In this document: positions 51,081-60,960 of the stretch, piece by piece | Position numbering within the stretch: position 1 is the stretch's first letter | Layout: each line of letters opens with the position of its first letter | Assembly: GCA_023374025.1 (NCBI GenBank) | Contig: SIJG01000096.1 | Coordinates: 507,273-571,272, forward strand | Reading direction: 5' to 3' | Origin: Heterodera schachtii | Taxonomy: Eukaryota > Nematoda > Chromadorea > Rhabditida > Heteroderidae | DNA length: 64,000 bases | The notes under the pieces: model-generated | Database searches by the model: none | Seen by the model: the letters and a program-made list of their open reading frames with translations, nothing else | What the model was told of the DNA's origin: nothing | Position numbers and translations under genes: made by a program

Positions 51081-52049
51081 ATTTAAGCAAATATCAATCA
51101 AAAATGTAAACAAAATAAAAATTTTTATTTATTTTTGTTATTTAATCGTAAATACACATAACAATCTATTATAATTTGTTTTTATTATTAAATAAGTTAA
51201 TATATTTTCTTTTTATTGACGATCTAACATTAATCATATGGTATAATGATTTCATGTCGGTTCACGTTGATCACGATTGATGTCACTAGAATGCTTGAAA
51301 TATTTTTGATTACACATTAACATCTTAAAAAAAAAGAATGGAATTTTTCTGTAATAAATCAAAATAACAAATTTTTATTTTATATTTTTTAATAAATTTG
51401 ATAATAAACCCAAAATTTTTTCAAGCCCTTCTCATATAAATAACGCACATATTTCAGCTGAAAATTTGCGTCACTTTTAAAAATTCTTTTAATGTTATAT
51501 AAATTTTATTTAGTTGTATTATTTTATCATAATTTTCACATCGATCAACGGATCTAAGATACTTTAGACCATATAATAATTATTTTTGACAATTTAAAAT
51601 TTTTCAGGCGTCCCGAGCATATGAGGAGGATGTATTTGTAACTTTTCAATTGCTAATATATTTTACTCCTTTCGCAAAATGCAATACGAGACTTATAAAT
51701 AAGAAATTTACCAACAATATCCGTTTCAAAAATTTTATCTAAAATCAAAAAATATCAGCTTTATATACAAAAAAATTAATATAAGAATGGAATAATTTTA
51801 CTAAGAAGTTAGTTCATAAAAATAATTTCAATCACAATTAATAAAGTTTAAAGGATTTTCAAATATATAATGTAAAATAGAAGGCAAAATTATAATTATA
51901 AAGGTAATACTAAATATGTTTAGCTTTATAAATTCCTAAAATTTTTATTAGGTTTAAACTTAATGTTATAATGAAATTTATAAAATAAATAATATTAAAA
52001 GAATTTAAATTCACATTATTACTGATTGTGCACAATCATAAATATATTT
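51081..52049. other. A+T-rich stretch, no genes seen
   Basis: No supported feature. Confidence 0.5.
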
Positions 52050-52185
52050 TGGGAGGCCGGGCAAAAGTGGGTATGGCGGATTGGCCAGAATTTCAACAAG
52101 TGAGATGGCTGGCACAAGTGAATATCTCAACAATTTATGCCGTCGGGACAGAACTTATTGAGGTGATGAGCAGCCTATATTTGTA
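52050..52185 (+). CDS. Possible terminal exon, unknown
   Basis: A frame reading GRAKVGMADWPEFQQVRW and then LAQVNISTIYAVGTELIEVM ends at TAA (about 52183-52185). Its amino-acid mix (three Trp, balanced charge) is unlike the surrounding composition-driven frames. A second frame is also open for about 35 codons, and no acceptor is convincing (the best is TTTTGGGAG at about 52058). It may be a decayed exon. No domain is recognised. Confidence 0.25.
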
Positions 52186-52588
52186 ATTAATAAAAAAACA
52201 AATATTAAATTTAAAGAAACAAAATATCGTATGATAATGCAAATAGAAATACTTGAAAGAGGTTTATGAAAACAACAAATAATAAAAAAACACAAATTAT
52301 TAAGGGTGATTATGGTACTTTGATTATCTACGTGATTATGGTTATTTTGGATTATCTACAGTCATGTGAGATAAAGAGAATAAGCATTATATATAATTGC
52401 TTTGAGAATATCATTCATGAATATATGTCATTTATGAATTATTTAAGCCAATTTACTAAAAAATAATCCTCTTGCCAAAGGGTCTATGTAGGTCTTAGAC
52501 GATTCGGTTGCTATTTTCGTTTTAATTTCGTTAATTGAATTGTAATAAGTAGTTAATTTTTTTATTTGTCTTCAAATAAGGTTTTTAC

Positions 52589-53484
52589 GGCGGTACGACA
52601 ATTGCGGACCGGCAATTGCGGACCGGACAATTGCGGACGACAATTGCGGACGACAATTGCGGACCGTACTTTTGCGGACGACAATTGCGGACGACAACTG
52701 CGGACCGTACTTTTGCGGACGACAATTGCGGACGACAACTGCGGACCGTACTTTTGCGGACCGTACTTTTGCCAAAAAAATTAACTGGAAGGGTGGGCCT
52801 CGTCAGTACGATCCCTTCCGTATTACAAATTCAAAAACCTAAGTGTGTTTCGGCCCTTCCGTAGACACACCAAATAAGAAAGCTCACAGCAATAAATTAA
52901 TAAATAACAAATAGAAAGCACAAGTTAAGAAGAAAAAAGCAAAACATAGGATGATAAAGCTATAATATGTTTATTTTATTGGCTGCTGAAGGCCCAACAA
53001 CAGCTTCAACGATATCACAAAAATTTATTTGCCCCAATTATCGATGTCGTTTCCCTCTAGTCTATATTGTAAAGCTCTAAGATGGTCTAAATACTGTTGA
53101 TCGGTCGGTTAAAACACTGTGTAAGCAAATTAATTAATTAAAAATGAAATTTTGTCCAAAAAATAAAATAAACATATTATAGGTTTATCATCCTATGTTT
53201 TGCTTTTTTCTTCTTAACTTGTGCTTTCTATTTGTTATTTATTAATTTATTGCTGTGAGCTTTCTTATTTGGTGTGTCTACGGAAGGGCCGAAACACACT
53301 TAGGTTTTTGAATTTGTAATACGGAAGGGATCGTACTGACGAGGCCCACCCTTCCAGTTAATTTTTTTGGCAAAAGTACGGTCCGCAAAAGTACGGTCCG
53401 CAGCTGTCGTCTGCAATTGTCGTCCGCAATTGTCGTCCGCAATTGTCCGGTCCGCAATTGCCGGTCCGCAATTGTCGTAGCACC
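52589..53484. mobile_element. 896-bp foldback with GACAATTGCGGAC arrays, 8-bp target duplication
   Basis: GTTTTTAC flanks the element on both sides (52581-52588 and 53485-53492). The ends read GGCGGTACGACAATTG and, inverted, GGTGCTACGACAATTG. About nine GACAATTGCGGAC units mixed with CGTACTTTTGCGGAC units fill 52596-52775, with a shorter inverted array at 53374-53478. The inverted repeat continues to about 52981 and back from 53162, around a loop of about 180 bp. The small ORFs on both strands are translations of the array. The 8-bp duplication suggests a hAT-like transposase acting in trans, though the ends lack the usual CAG. Confidence 0.9.
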
Positions 53485-53492
53485 GTTTTTAC

Positions 53493-53699
53493 TTGCACTA
53501 ATGAAGATTTCCTCAGGATTTTCATATGCGTTTATTTGAGATTATATAATGCTTTTTAAAATGAGTATTTTCAAAAAATTGTATTCTTCATATAGTTTAT
53601 TTTTATTAATATCTTTTTAAATGATTTACCTTTTTCCTTAATTTTGGCGCATTAATGCATTTTACATTTTGATAAAGTTATATTCGCAATAAGTTTTTT
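53493..53699. other. Short A+T-rich spacer between two elements
   Basis: No feature is seen. Confidence 0.6.
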
Positions 53700-54613
53700 C
53701 GGTACTTTTCTGTTTTGTGACCCCCCCTGAAATTTTCAAATAAAAAGTCATTTCTAGGGTAATTTGGGACGCTGATCACGAATATGACATTTATTTTTCA
53801 AAATTCCGAATCCGAACCCGAATTCGAACAAAAATTCGAAATTCATAAATTACACGAAAAACTTATTTCTAGGGGTTTTCGAGGCCGCTGAAAACGGTTA
53901 TGACATCCATTTTGTCCAAAATCCGAACCCGGGTTCAAACAAATAGGAAATTTAATTCTCCACAAAATTCAAAATATGTAAACGATCTAATGCACGTAAA
54001 CTACTAATTAAAAAAAAATTTTCTTTTTGCTTATTGCGCTAAAAAACCGCCGCACACTCGACTACGGCGGCCAGTAGGTGGGGCGAGACTACGGGCTACG
54101 GAAGAAGTCCGCGCGTGATCCGCAGGCGGTTGACTGATTGGCGGGGGCCCTTCGGGCCCCCGCAGTCAACCGCCTGTGGCGCTCGTCAGACTGCTTCCTG
54201 CGCCCTCCGTCTCGCCCCACTACTTGCTCCGTCTTCGCATGCTCCCTTTTGCGAAAGTTAGCTTGCCAAATTATTTTTGTTCATCCTTTATTTCTTTGGT
54301 ACTGAGTGTCCATTTTTACAGCTGCTTAATTTTAAAATTTGTCGTAAATTAAATTTCGTTTTTTTGTTCGAATCCGGGTTAGGTTTTGGAATTTGGCCAA
54401 AATGGATGTCATTACTGTTTTCAACGACCTTGAAAACCCCTAGAAAAATGTTTTCCTTATAATTAATCAATTTCGAACTTTTGTTCGAATTCGGATTCGG
54501 GATTCGGAATTTTGAAAAATAAATGTCATATTCGTGATCAGCGCCCCAAATTACCCTAGAAATGACTTTTTATTTGAAAATTTCAGGGAGGGTCACAAAA
54601 CAGAAAAGAACCG
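53700..54613. mobile_element. 914-bp foldback with a very G+C-rich tip
   Basis: The ends read CGGTACTTTTCTGTTTTGTG and, inverted, CGGTTCTTTTCTGTTTTGTG. Arms of about 270-300 bp carry AAATTCCGAATCCGAACCCG-like words and GCTGATCACGAATATGAC. A T-run at both borders hides the target duplication. The tip (54018-54250) is shared with 61978-62215. No transposase is present; the 60-codon ORFs at 54277-54470 lie in the right arm and are not real. Confidence 0.85.
54018..54250. other. G+C-rich imperfect hairpin, CTTCGG loop
   Basis: The centre GCGGGGGCCCTTCGGGCCCC pairs over 9-10 bp with a C(TTCG)G loop, a very stable RNA tetraloop. It is extended by AGGCGGTTGACTG and CAGTCAACCGCCT. Further out, the pairing is imperfect (GTGGGGCGAGAC against GTCTCGCCCCAC). 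The block stands out sharply from the A+T-rich arms around it. Confidence 0.85.
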
Positions 54614-55711
54614 TTTTTTCGTTTGTCCTTTTAAATGATTTAATTGCTAATATGGGTAACAAAATTTATGCAAGCAACATCTCTGTTTTAATGTTAACAT
54701 TATAAAATCTGTCTTTTGACTGACTGTCCATATATTTCCGGTTGTAACTAGATTAATATTTTATTTTTAATTATTCATTCTTTCTATATTATTTTCGAAA
54801 TGATTGATTTTATAAATTTATACAATTATTCATTTTACTGGTGTTCATCGAAATCTTTTCATTTAAAAGGTTAAACGCTCTTATAAATTTAATTAAGTGT
54901 TTTTTTTATTGAATTAATTTGATTTGTCAGAATGTAATTTGATAAAAAATATTTCATGCCATCTGTTTATTTCTCTGTCCCTGTAAAATTAGAACATTTA
55001 TTTTCCATACAAAATGCATTCTCCTTCTAAAAGATAATTATGCATTTTTAAATAAAGTATAACTTTAATGGAAAATTGAAAACTCAGGAAATATTTTTCT
55101 TCATGTAAATTTGAAAAAAATAGAAATGCGTTAATGATTTTCAAAGAATAAATTTTCCTATTCTATCCAATAAAATAAGACCTTATAAAAATTAAATTTA
55201 TGCTATCAATGCTTCTTTCTTCACGCTGAAACATTGCATCAAGCGATGTTGACGTGAGTTTTGGGTATTTGTCGTAAAGTTGACCAACACTGATCAGTGA
55301 ATCAAAACTGAATGAATATGAATTCTGTGCACCGGTCGCTTTATACTTCCCAAAGGTGCCGTTGAACAACACGCGTAATAACCTACATTTTAACTTCTTA
55401 AAAAATAACTTGACAATCAAAAGAATAATTTAATGAATCAAAAAATTAATATAAAATTTAATAACCTAAATTAATGGTAGGTTCTGAGAATTTGAAAAAT
55501 ATATATGAGCATTATTTACTTTGTTCAATAATTTTATGAATATTATTAATTATAAAAGTTTAAAAATTTTCACATTAGCTCACTTATTCCACATTCTGCA
55601 CGGTCACGTCGCTATCAATACAATCATACTGCACGGTCACGATTGCTATTAATACAAGTTAATTTGGTAATGAAATATATCACCATATTTATTAGACTAT
55701 AAATAAACCAC
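54614..55711. other. A+T-rich stretch; small repeat near 55600
   Basis: TGCACGGTCACG is repeated at 55596 and 55630, each followed by GCTATNAATACAA. The 85-codon minus ORF at 55163-55420 (FKATGAQNSYSFSFDSLISV-like text) has a fairly ordinary amino-acid mix but no domain or splice partner. I leave it uncalled. Confidence 0.4.
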
Positions 55712-55714
55712 TTA

Positions 55715-56164
55715 CAAAGGAGAGGTACCCAAGTGACCGTGGGACTTCCAAATGAAACTTACAGGGTAGGTAGATTACCCCCTTTTGTATTATGAAATTT
55801 TTTTATTTTTGCAAAATGAAGCTTCTGGCCTAGATATGAAGCTTTTCCTTTTTGATATATCATTATCATTTACAAAGAATCTAAAGCCAATGTGAGCGGT
55901 GAGGGCCTAGTGGTTATGCCTTCCATTCATTTTTTCTTCTTCTAAAGTTCAATTCCGCCACCCTGCAAATAATTCTTTTGGTTCTTTTTTTTATCCAAAA
56001 CATTTTAAAGATTTTTAACATTAATCATAGGAAAAGCTTCATATCTCGGCCAGAAGCTTCATTTTGCAAAAATAAAAAATTTTCATAATACAAGATGGGG
56101 GTAATCTACATACCCTGTAAGTTTCATTCGGAAGTCCCACGGTCACTTGGGTACCTCTCCTTTG
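55715..56164. mobile_element. Tc4/Tc5-like foldback at a CTTAG site
   Basis: The inverted ends read CAAAGGAGAGGTACCCAAGT and continue almost unbroken for about 150 bp per arm (GACCGTGGGACTTCC, ACAGGGTA, GAAGCTTCTGGCC or close forms). TTA is duplicated (55712-55714 and 56165-56167) within C-TTA...TTA-G, so the empty site was CTTAG. Tc4 and Tc5 of Caenorhabditis duplicate TNA at CTNAG, and Tc4 is itself a foldback. The loop holds a tRNA-like module. It relates closely to 60426-61149. Confidence 0.85.
55897..55970 (+). repeat. tRNA-like Pol III module (family 2) inside a foldback
   Basis: GAGGGCCTAGTGGTTATGCC (A-box) and AAAGTTCAATTCC (B-box) lie 30-odd bases apart in the loop of the foldback at 55715-56164. 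The sequence resembles 37309-37373. There is no good acceptor stem. Confidence 0.5.
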
Positions 56165-56455
56165 TTAGTAATAAAAAATTGGTAGGATACATTTTTATAA
56201 ACATCAAAGATATAAAAAGCATAAATTGGAAAAGACTTATAAAGTTTACCTAATAAAAAAATCGAATCAAAGTTATATATTAAATTGAGAATAAATAAAA
56301 CACAAATAGATGGAAGGGTGCTTAAAAATTTGTATATACACTTTAGCCGCCTTTACTTTATTAGAATTCTATTTTCTATGAAAAACTGATAATTAATTCT
56401 TATATTTTGTTTTAGTTATTTTAATTTGAACAATAAAAATTACTTATTAAGATTT

Positions 56456-56733
56456 TGTTGTGTCTTTAATCCGAGTGAATAAGACCAACAAATAAAGATT
56501 TATTTACGAAGAAGTCAAATAATAATAATAAATAATACAATAATGGCGAATGGGTGGATGGAGAGAACAAAGAATAAAAATAATAAAAGGGAAGACGAAG
56601 AATAAGTGAACGAGGGAAGAGTCCACGCCTTTAAATAACAACTGTGATGGGGGAGGAAAGGAGGAGAAATGGTAACATGCAAATGTCAATCGATAATGAA
56701 CAAGAGCAAAAGTACATTTGCTCTTCTCCAACA
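56456..56733 (-). mobile_element. 3' LTR of a Ty3/gypsy retrotransposon
   Basis: On the minus strand it begins TGTTGGAGAAGAGC (56733) and ends GACACAACA (56456), with TGTTG/CAACA inverted tips. A polypurine tract CTCGAGAAGGGAGG sits directly before it, as expected of a 3' LTR. Inside are TATTTAAAGGCG and AATAAATCTTTATTTG. Length 278 bp. The matching 5' LTR is not in the window. Confidence 0.8.
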
Positions 56734-57420
56734 CCTCCCTTCTCGAGATTGAAACATCCTCAGTTTCAACATGCGAGAATCGCTTGATCGGCTTGGGCAC
56801 GCGTTGGGAAAGTCGGACGCCGATTGGGCTTTTAGCTTTTTGCCGAGCCTGATCAACAACAGGTGGAGTTCGCTGATCGATGCCTGCATGTTGGCGTGGC
56901 GGTGTCCTTTGATTTGGCTCAATGGCCATGTGTTCTTGAATGGGGGGTTCCAAATTCGAATTGTCCTCAATCGGTGCCGAAGCTGGTTTGAAATAGACGT
57001 GACCGACTTGACATGGTCCCGCAAAATCGATATGTACCCGTTGGAACACCTTGTCAGTTGGAGTCCAAGGGGCGAGCGGTGCCTTGGTCGGTGATTTTTG
57101 CGTCTTTTGGCATTCTTCACACTGAAGGACAATCCGTTCAATTTCCGAGTCCATGCCTGGCCAATATACGTGTTGGCGGGCGAGTGCTTTCATGCGCACA
57201 ATTACGGGATGTGCCATGTGCAGGGACTTCAGCATTCGGTTGCGAAGCGATTGGGGAACGATGACGCGATTTTGTAAGAGCAAACAGCCCTCATTTCCAA
57301 AATGTTTTCCCTTTTTGGAAAATACGGTGCGATGTCCGGGTCGCTGCATTTGTTTGGCCAATTCGATTGGGTGAATGCCAAAATTTTCTTCCAATAATCT
57401 TTTAAAGATTTTTACTACAT
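56734..57420 (-). pseudogene. Ty3/gypsy pol fragment: integrase with deleted core
   Basis: The frame belongs to a 349-codon ORF (56504-57553), but only the middle is retroviral-type pol. The integrase zinc finger is clear: LHMAHPVIVRMKALARQHVY, then WPGM and QCEECQ, giving His112, His115, Cys145 and Cys148 of the ORF. The core domain starts at VHIDFAGP (Asp176) and is cut at residue 181 (about 57013). The frame then jumps to a Pro/Gln/Arg-rich tail (RLSQRVPKPIKRFSHVE) typical of gypsy pol C-termini. The rest of the DDE core is missing, so it cannot integrate. Protease, reverse transcriptase and RNase H are absent upstream of 57420, where A+T-rich DNA begins. The plus-strand ORFs at 56771-57374 are shadows. 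Confidence 0.85.
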
Positions 57421-58181
57421 TCTTATCTTTCCTCTTTACTAGCGTATTTGACAAATAGTATAAAACATAAAATTCATAAATAACACCAAAGATTGGAATA
57501 GTAAATATTATAAACCGCAAAAAATTTTGACGAACTATTATTGAGATGATCAATTTAATTTAATAATTTAATATACTTAAAATCATTCATTTAGATAAAA
57601 ATTATAAAATCAGCCATTTCGAAAATATAGATACAGTGAATAATTAAAAATAAAACATTAATTGCGCCAAAATTAAGGAAAAAGGTAAATAATTTGAAAA
57701 ATATTAAAAGATTAAAATTATATGAAGAATACAATTTTGAAATATTCATTTTAGAACCATTACATAATCCCAAATAAACGCATATGAAAAACCTGCGAGA
57801 ATCCCATTATAGCAAATAAAAATGTTAAATATATGTATTTTGGGACAAATAATAAAATAAATTACGTACTATTCAATTAACGAAATTAAAACGAAAAAAA
57901 TAGCCGCATCGTCTAAGAGTTAAAGAGATCCGTTGAAAAAAGGATTAAGCATAAACTTAAAATGAATGAAATAGAAACACTGCCACCTTTACTGGAGAAT
58001 AATTGTCAAAATGAGACGTAAAAATAAGCACAATTATAAAAGTAAAGCTTAAATAATCATTTGAAAATAATCAAAATATAAACAAAAGATAAATTAATGA
58101 AATATTTCGTGACAAAACCCTAATAGGTAGCCGAAAACCTTGTTCAAAAATCATTTTTTTACCAAAAAGCTCAATTCTAAC
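57421..58181. other. A+T-rich stretch, no genes seen
   Basis: No supported feature. Confidence 0.55.
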
Positions 58182-58369
58182 CAGTGCATTTTTACTCCCG
58201 TTTTTGGGTAAAATTTCCGCGAGAGGGAGCGGGAGTTCAAAATTTTCCGGGAGCGGGAATCCCGTAAAACTCCCGCTCCCGTAAAAAAGCCCGTTCACCG
58301 AAAAAAGCGGGAGTCGGAAGCGGGACTCGCGTAAACCCCCGCGGGAATCCCGCTCCCGCCGGTCTCTAG
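58182..58369 (+). mobile_element. hAT-like patch with GGGAGCGGGA array
   Basis: It begins CAGTGCATTTTTACTCCCG, very like CAGTGCTTATTTATTCCCG at 3278. Repeated GGGAGCGGGA and TCCCGCTCCCG words follow in both orientations, ending CCGGTCTCTAG. At 188 bp it may be a complete tiny element, but no target duplication is clear. The 101-codon minus ORF (58071-58376) is a translation of the array. Confidence 0.5.
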
Positions 58370-58862
58370 TTATCACAATACGAGAAAATGATCGTAATAA
58401 TTTAATAAATAATGAAACAAAAAATTGCTTAATAAAAAGCAGAATGATTTTTAAAATGGAGAAAACTTTGATTTTGCTATAAATAAAACTTTCTTGAGCG
58501 ATAGAAAAGAAGAAAAATGTTTGTTCGAGAGATAAAAGGCTTAATAAAAAATTTCTTAGTATTTTAAAAGATAAAATTTATTTATTTTTGATAAAATATT
58601 TTTGGAAAATTAATAATTGGATGTATTCATTTTTATTTTAAGTCAAATTTTTTTAATATGCATAAATTAATTTGCTATTTAATCTCGGAGTTTAACTCAA
58701 ATAAAGATAAAATTGACAATATTCATATTACAAAACCATGCAGAATATAAACTTTTCATTTGTATTGTCAATAAACATTAATCAAAATCAAATTCTGAAA
58801 TAAAGAGTAAAAGTTTTGCTTGAATTTAAAATAAAAAAGGAATTTACTAATTTAATTACAGA
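58370..58862. other. A+T-rich stretch, no genes seen
   Basis: No supported feature. Confidence 0.55.
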
Positions 58863-59064
58863 CAGGCCCGTATCTAAGGGGGGGATGGGGGGGGGGGCAC
58901 GTGTCTCCCCCCTTCCCCCCCGCCCCGCCCCGCTCCGAAATGAAAAAGCAAAAATTTTTCAAGCAAAAATGGGCAAATTTTCTGAAAACTTTCATATTTT
59001 CTTATCATGTTGCATTAAATTTTCCAAAATTTTTCCCGGGGCGCTTATCGGCACGCCGGGCCAG
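58863..59064 (+). mobile_element. hAT-like end: CAGGCCCGTA, G/C runs, decayed hairpin
   Basis: CAGGCCCGTATCTAAGGGGG opens long G- and C-runs (58877-58935). A decayed copy of the hairpin (CCCGGGGCGCTTATCGGCAC) starts at 59035, 172 bp from the CAG; at 33943-34145 this distance is 173 bp and the hairpin has the same orientation. The 89-codon ORF here is not credible. Confidence 0.5.
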
Positions 59065-60219
59065 AATTTAACCATTATTTTTTGAAAATTTGAGTCCAAA
59101 ATGGGAAAATCTGCGATTTTTCTGCGCAAAACCTTTACTAATTCCTGTTTTTTTTTGCCTCCGCAAGAATCTAATTTAGTTATAATTTTACCTTTTTAAT
59201 GTTTAATTGCTTATATAAATATATTTTTATGAGTATGAATGCTTATTGAACTTCATGGGTTGGGCGAACGATCGATTGAAAACCATTCGAAAAGGGCATT
59301 TTAGAAGAGTATTATCTAAATATTTCGAACAGGTATATAATTCGAATGAGCTGTCTCACAAAATCAAAAGTAACATTTTCCTTCTTCAAACATTAAATCA
59401 GAGAAACTTAAGGATAAGATGATTAAATAATTTATTTTAAATTGTTTTATATATATTATTGCTTTTTTATGAAAAAATATATATTGATAAAATGTTGAAG
59501 TAATAAGCTTTCGTTTAGCATTTTTAATTCTTTGATTATTTTAAACATTTTTTAGCTATAATTTTTATATAATTTAGTTCCACTTTTGGATTTAAAAAGA
59601 TAATTTTCCTTTCTTAGTATATGCACGTATTTAAGACACAAATTGAACTTTTGAATAAAATTAAATTGTTGGGTATTTTCTTGCAATATTACTTCTTTTG
59701 GTTTTTGCATGCTTCTCAGTCAAGCAAAACTCAAATGTGATTTTTTGCATTTCATAATCATTATTTTATATAATCTTTTGCTAGTAATAATAATTAAATT
59801 AATTAAATTGGTTAATAAATGTTTTTACATTCTTTTTTCGAGATCTGAATAGGTAAAACGTTCAATAAATTATGCATTTATTTTCTGTTATTTTAAGTTT
59901 AATTTTATTATTGAATTATCTATCTGTTTCAGCTTTTTTAAATCATATATTTTGAGTAATGTTAAATATTATATTTATATTTACTTTTATCATTATTACA
60001 AGGATTTTTCTATTTTATTAAGGTCAATCTTTTATTTGGTTATAATGTTTTCAATTAATTATTCTGAAACGATTATTTGGATTGCAATTATTAATCCTTT
60101 CAAACATCTCAATATTCTTTTTGCTATATTAATATTTTTTAAACATCAAAAATTAATTAGAAAAAAAATATATTGGGTTTTCCGAAAAACGAGCATGTAA
60201 TAATTAGGGAAGCAACTTT
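59065..60219. other. A+T-rich stretch, no genes seen
   Basis: The ORF at 59952-60200 is Phe/Ile/Tyr-rich and composition-driven. No other feature is seen. Confidence 0.55.
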
Positions 60220-60410
60220 TAGTGAAAAAACTTTTTTTTTGCTTGGTTGATTTGAAGAAAGGAGCTCAAAAAACGCATTTCTGCATTAACAATTTTCGAT
60301 TCTAATATCATTATCTGTCACTAGAAACCACTATTTTGGCGACTTCGTCACTAAAATAGTTAAAAATGACTATTGTGGAGTTTTGTCACTATTTCGCGTG
60401 GTGAGTCGTT
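60220..60410 (+). repeat. Left part of the repeat also at 32395
   Basis: GAAAGGAGCTCAAAAAACGC, CACTAGAAACCACTATTTTGG and CGTCACTAAAATAGTTAAAA match the left half of 32395-32690. After about 60395 the text turns to GTCGTTCCACAAAAA, whose inverse TTTTTGTGGAACGAC lies at about 61569. That pair brackets the 1.2-kb insertion between the two halves. Confidence 0.6.
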
Positions 60411-60602
60411 CCACAAAAAAGCTCACAAAGGGAGGTGGCCAAGTGTCCGTGGGATTTCGCAATGAGCTTTTTTGGGTAGATAGAACACCCCTGGGTTCTT
60501 AAGAAAAATGTTTTCAATTTCTGCCAAATGGACTCCTGTGCCGAGATAAAAATGCCAAAGTTTTTAATGATTAAATAAAAGAAATACCTATTTCTACCTC
60601 AG

Positions 60603-60672
60603 CACGGTGTCTAGTGGAGTAGCGGTAGTGAGCTAGTCAGCATCTTTTAGCCCAGGGTTCGGGTCCCCTACA
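60603..60672 (+). repeat. tRNA-like Pol III module (family 1) inside a foldback
   Basis: GGTGTCTAGTGGAGTAGCGG, then CTAGTCAGCATCTTTTAGC and CCAGGGTTCGGGTCCC give clear A- and B-box positions. It is almost identical to the minus strand of 24361-24424. It is probably tRNA-derived, but the acceptor ends do not pair. Confidence 0.55.
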
Positions 60673-60889
60673 TGTAAATTATTATTTTTTATTTTTATCT
60701 TTTATGCCAACTCAATTATCAAAAAATTTTTATAAAAAAAAATTTATTTTTAATTCATTTTTTATTATTAACTTCTTTTAATTTATTTTTTAATTATTTA
60801 CTGCATAAAATATTCAATAAAAATATTAGACAAAAATATAATTGAAGTGCTCATAAAAAGCAAAAATAAAAATTACAAAATGGCTTTAC

Positions 60890-60960
60890 ACATAGGGGAT
60901 TCGAACTTGTGACCCAAAAAAAGTTAGACTAACGCTTTACCTCTACACCAAACAACCCAC
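60890..60960 (-). repeat. tRNA-like sequence (third type) inside a foldback
   Basis: The minus strand reads GTTTGGTGTAGAGGTAAAGC and ends AGTTCGAATCCCC. This is the most tRNA-like of the set, with a standard D-arm and T-loop, but the anticodon arm is T-rich and the acceptor stem is poor. It may be a tRNA pseudogene. Confidence 0.5.

Noticed and set aside
52566..52864. Short ORFs on both strands with repeating Cys/Gly/Arg or Val/Arg/Ser
   Set aside because: They are translations of the GACAATTGCGGAC array in a foldback.
55163..55420. 85-codon minus ORF
   Set aside because: The amino-acid mix is tolerable, but there is no domain, intron signal or conserved neighbour; too weak to call.
56771..57374. 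Four plus-strand ORFs
   Set aside because: They are antisense shadows of the gypsy integrase fragment.
60890..60960. Working tRNA gene
   Set aside because: D- and T-arms look good, but the acceptor ends do not pair and the anticodon region is a T-run.
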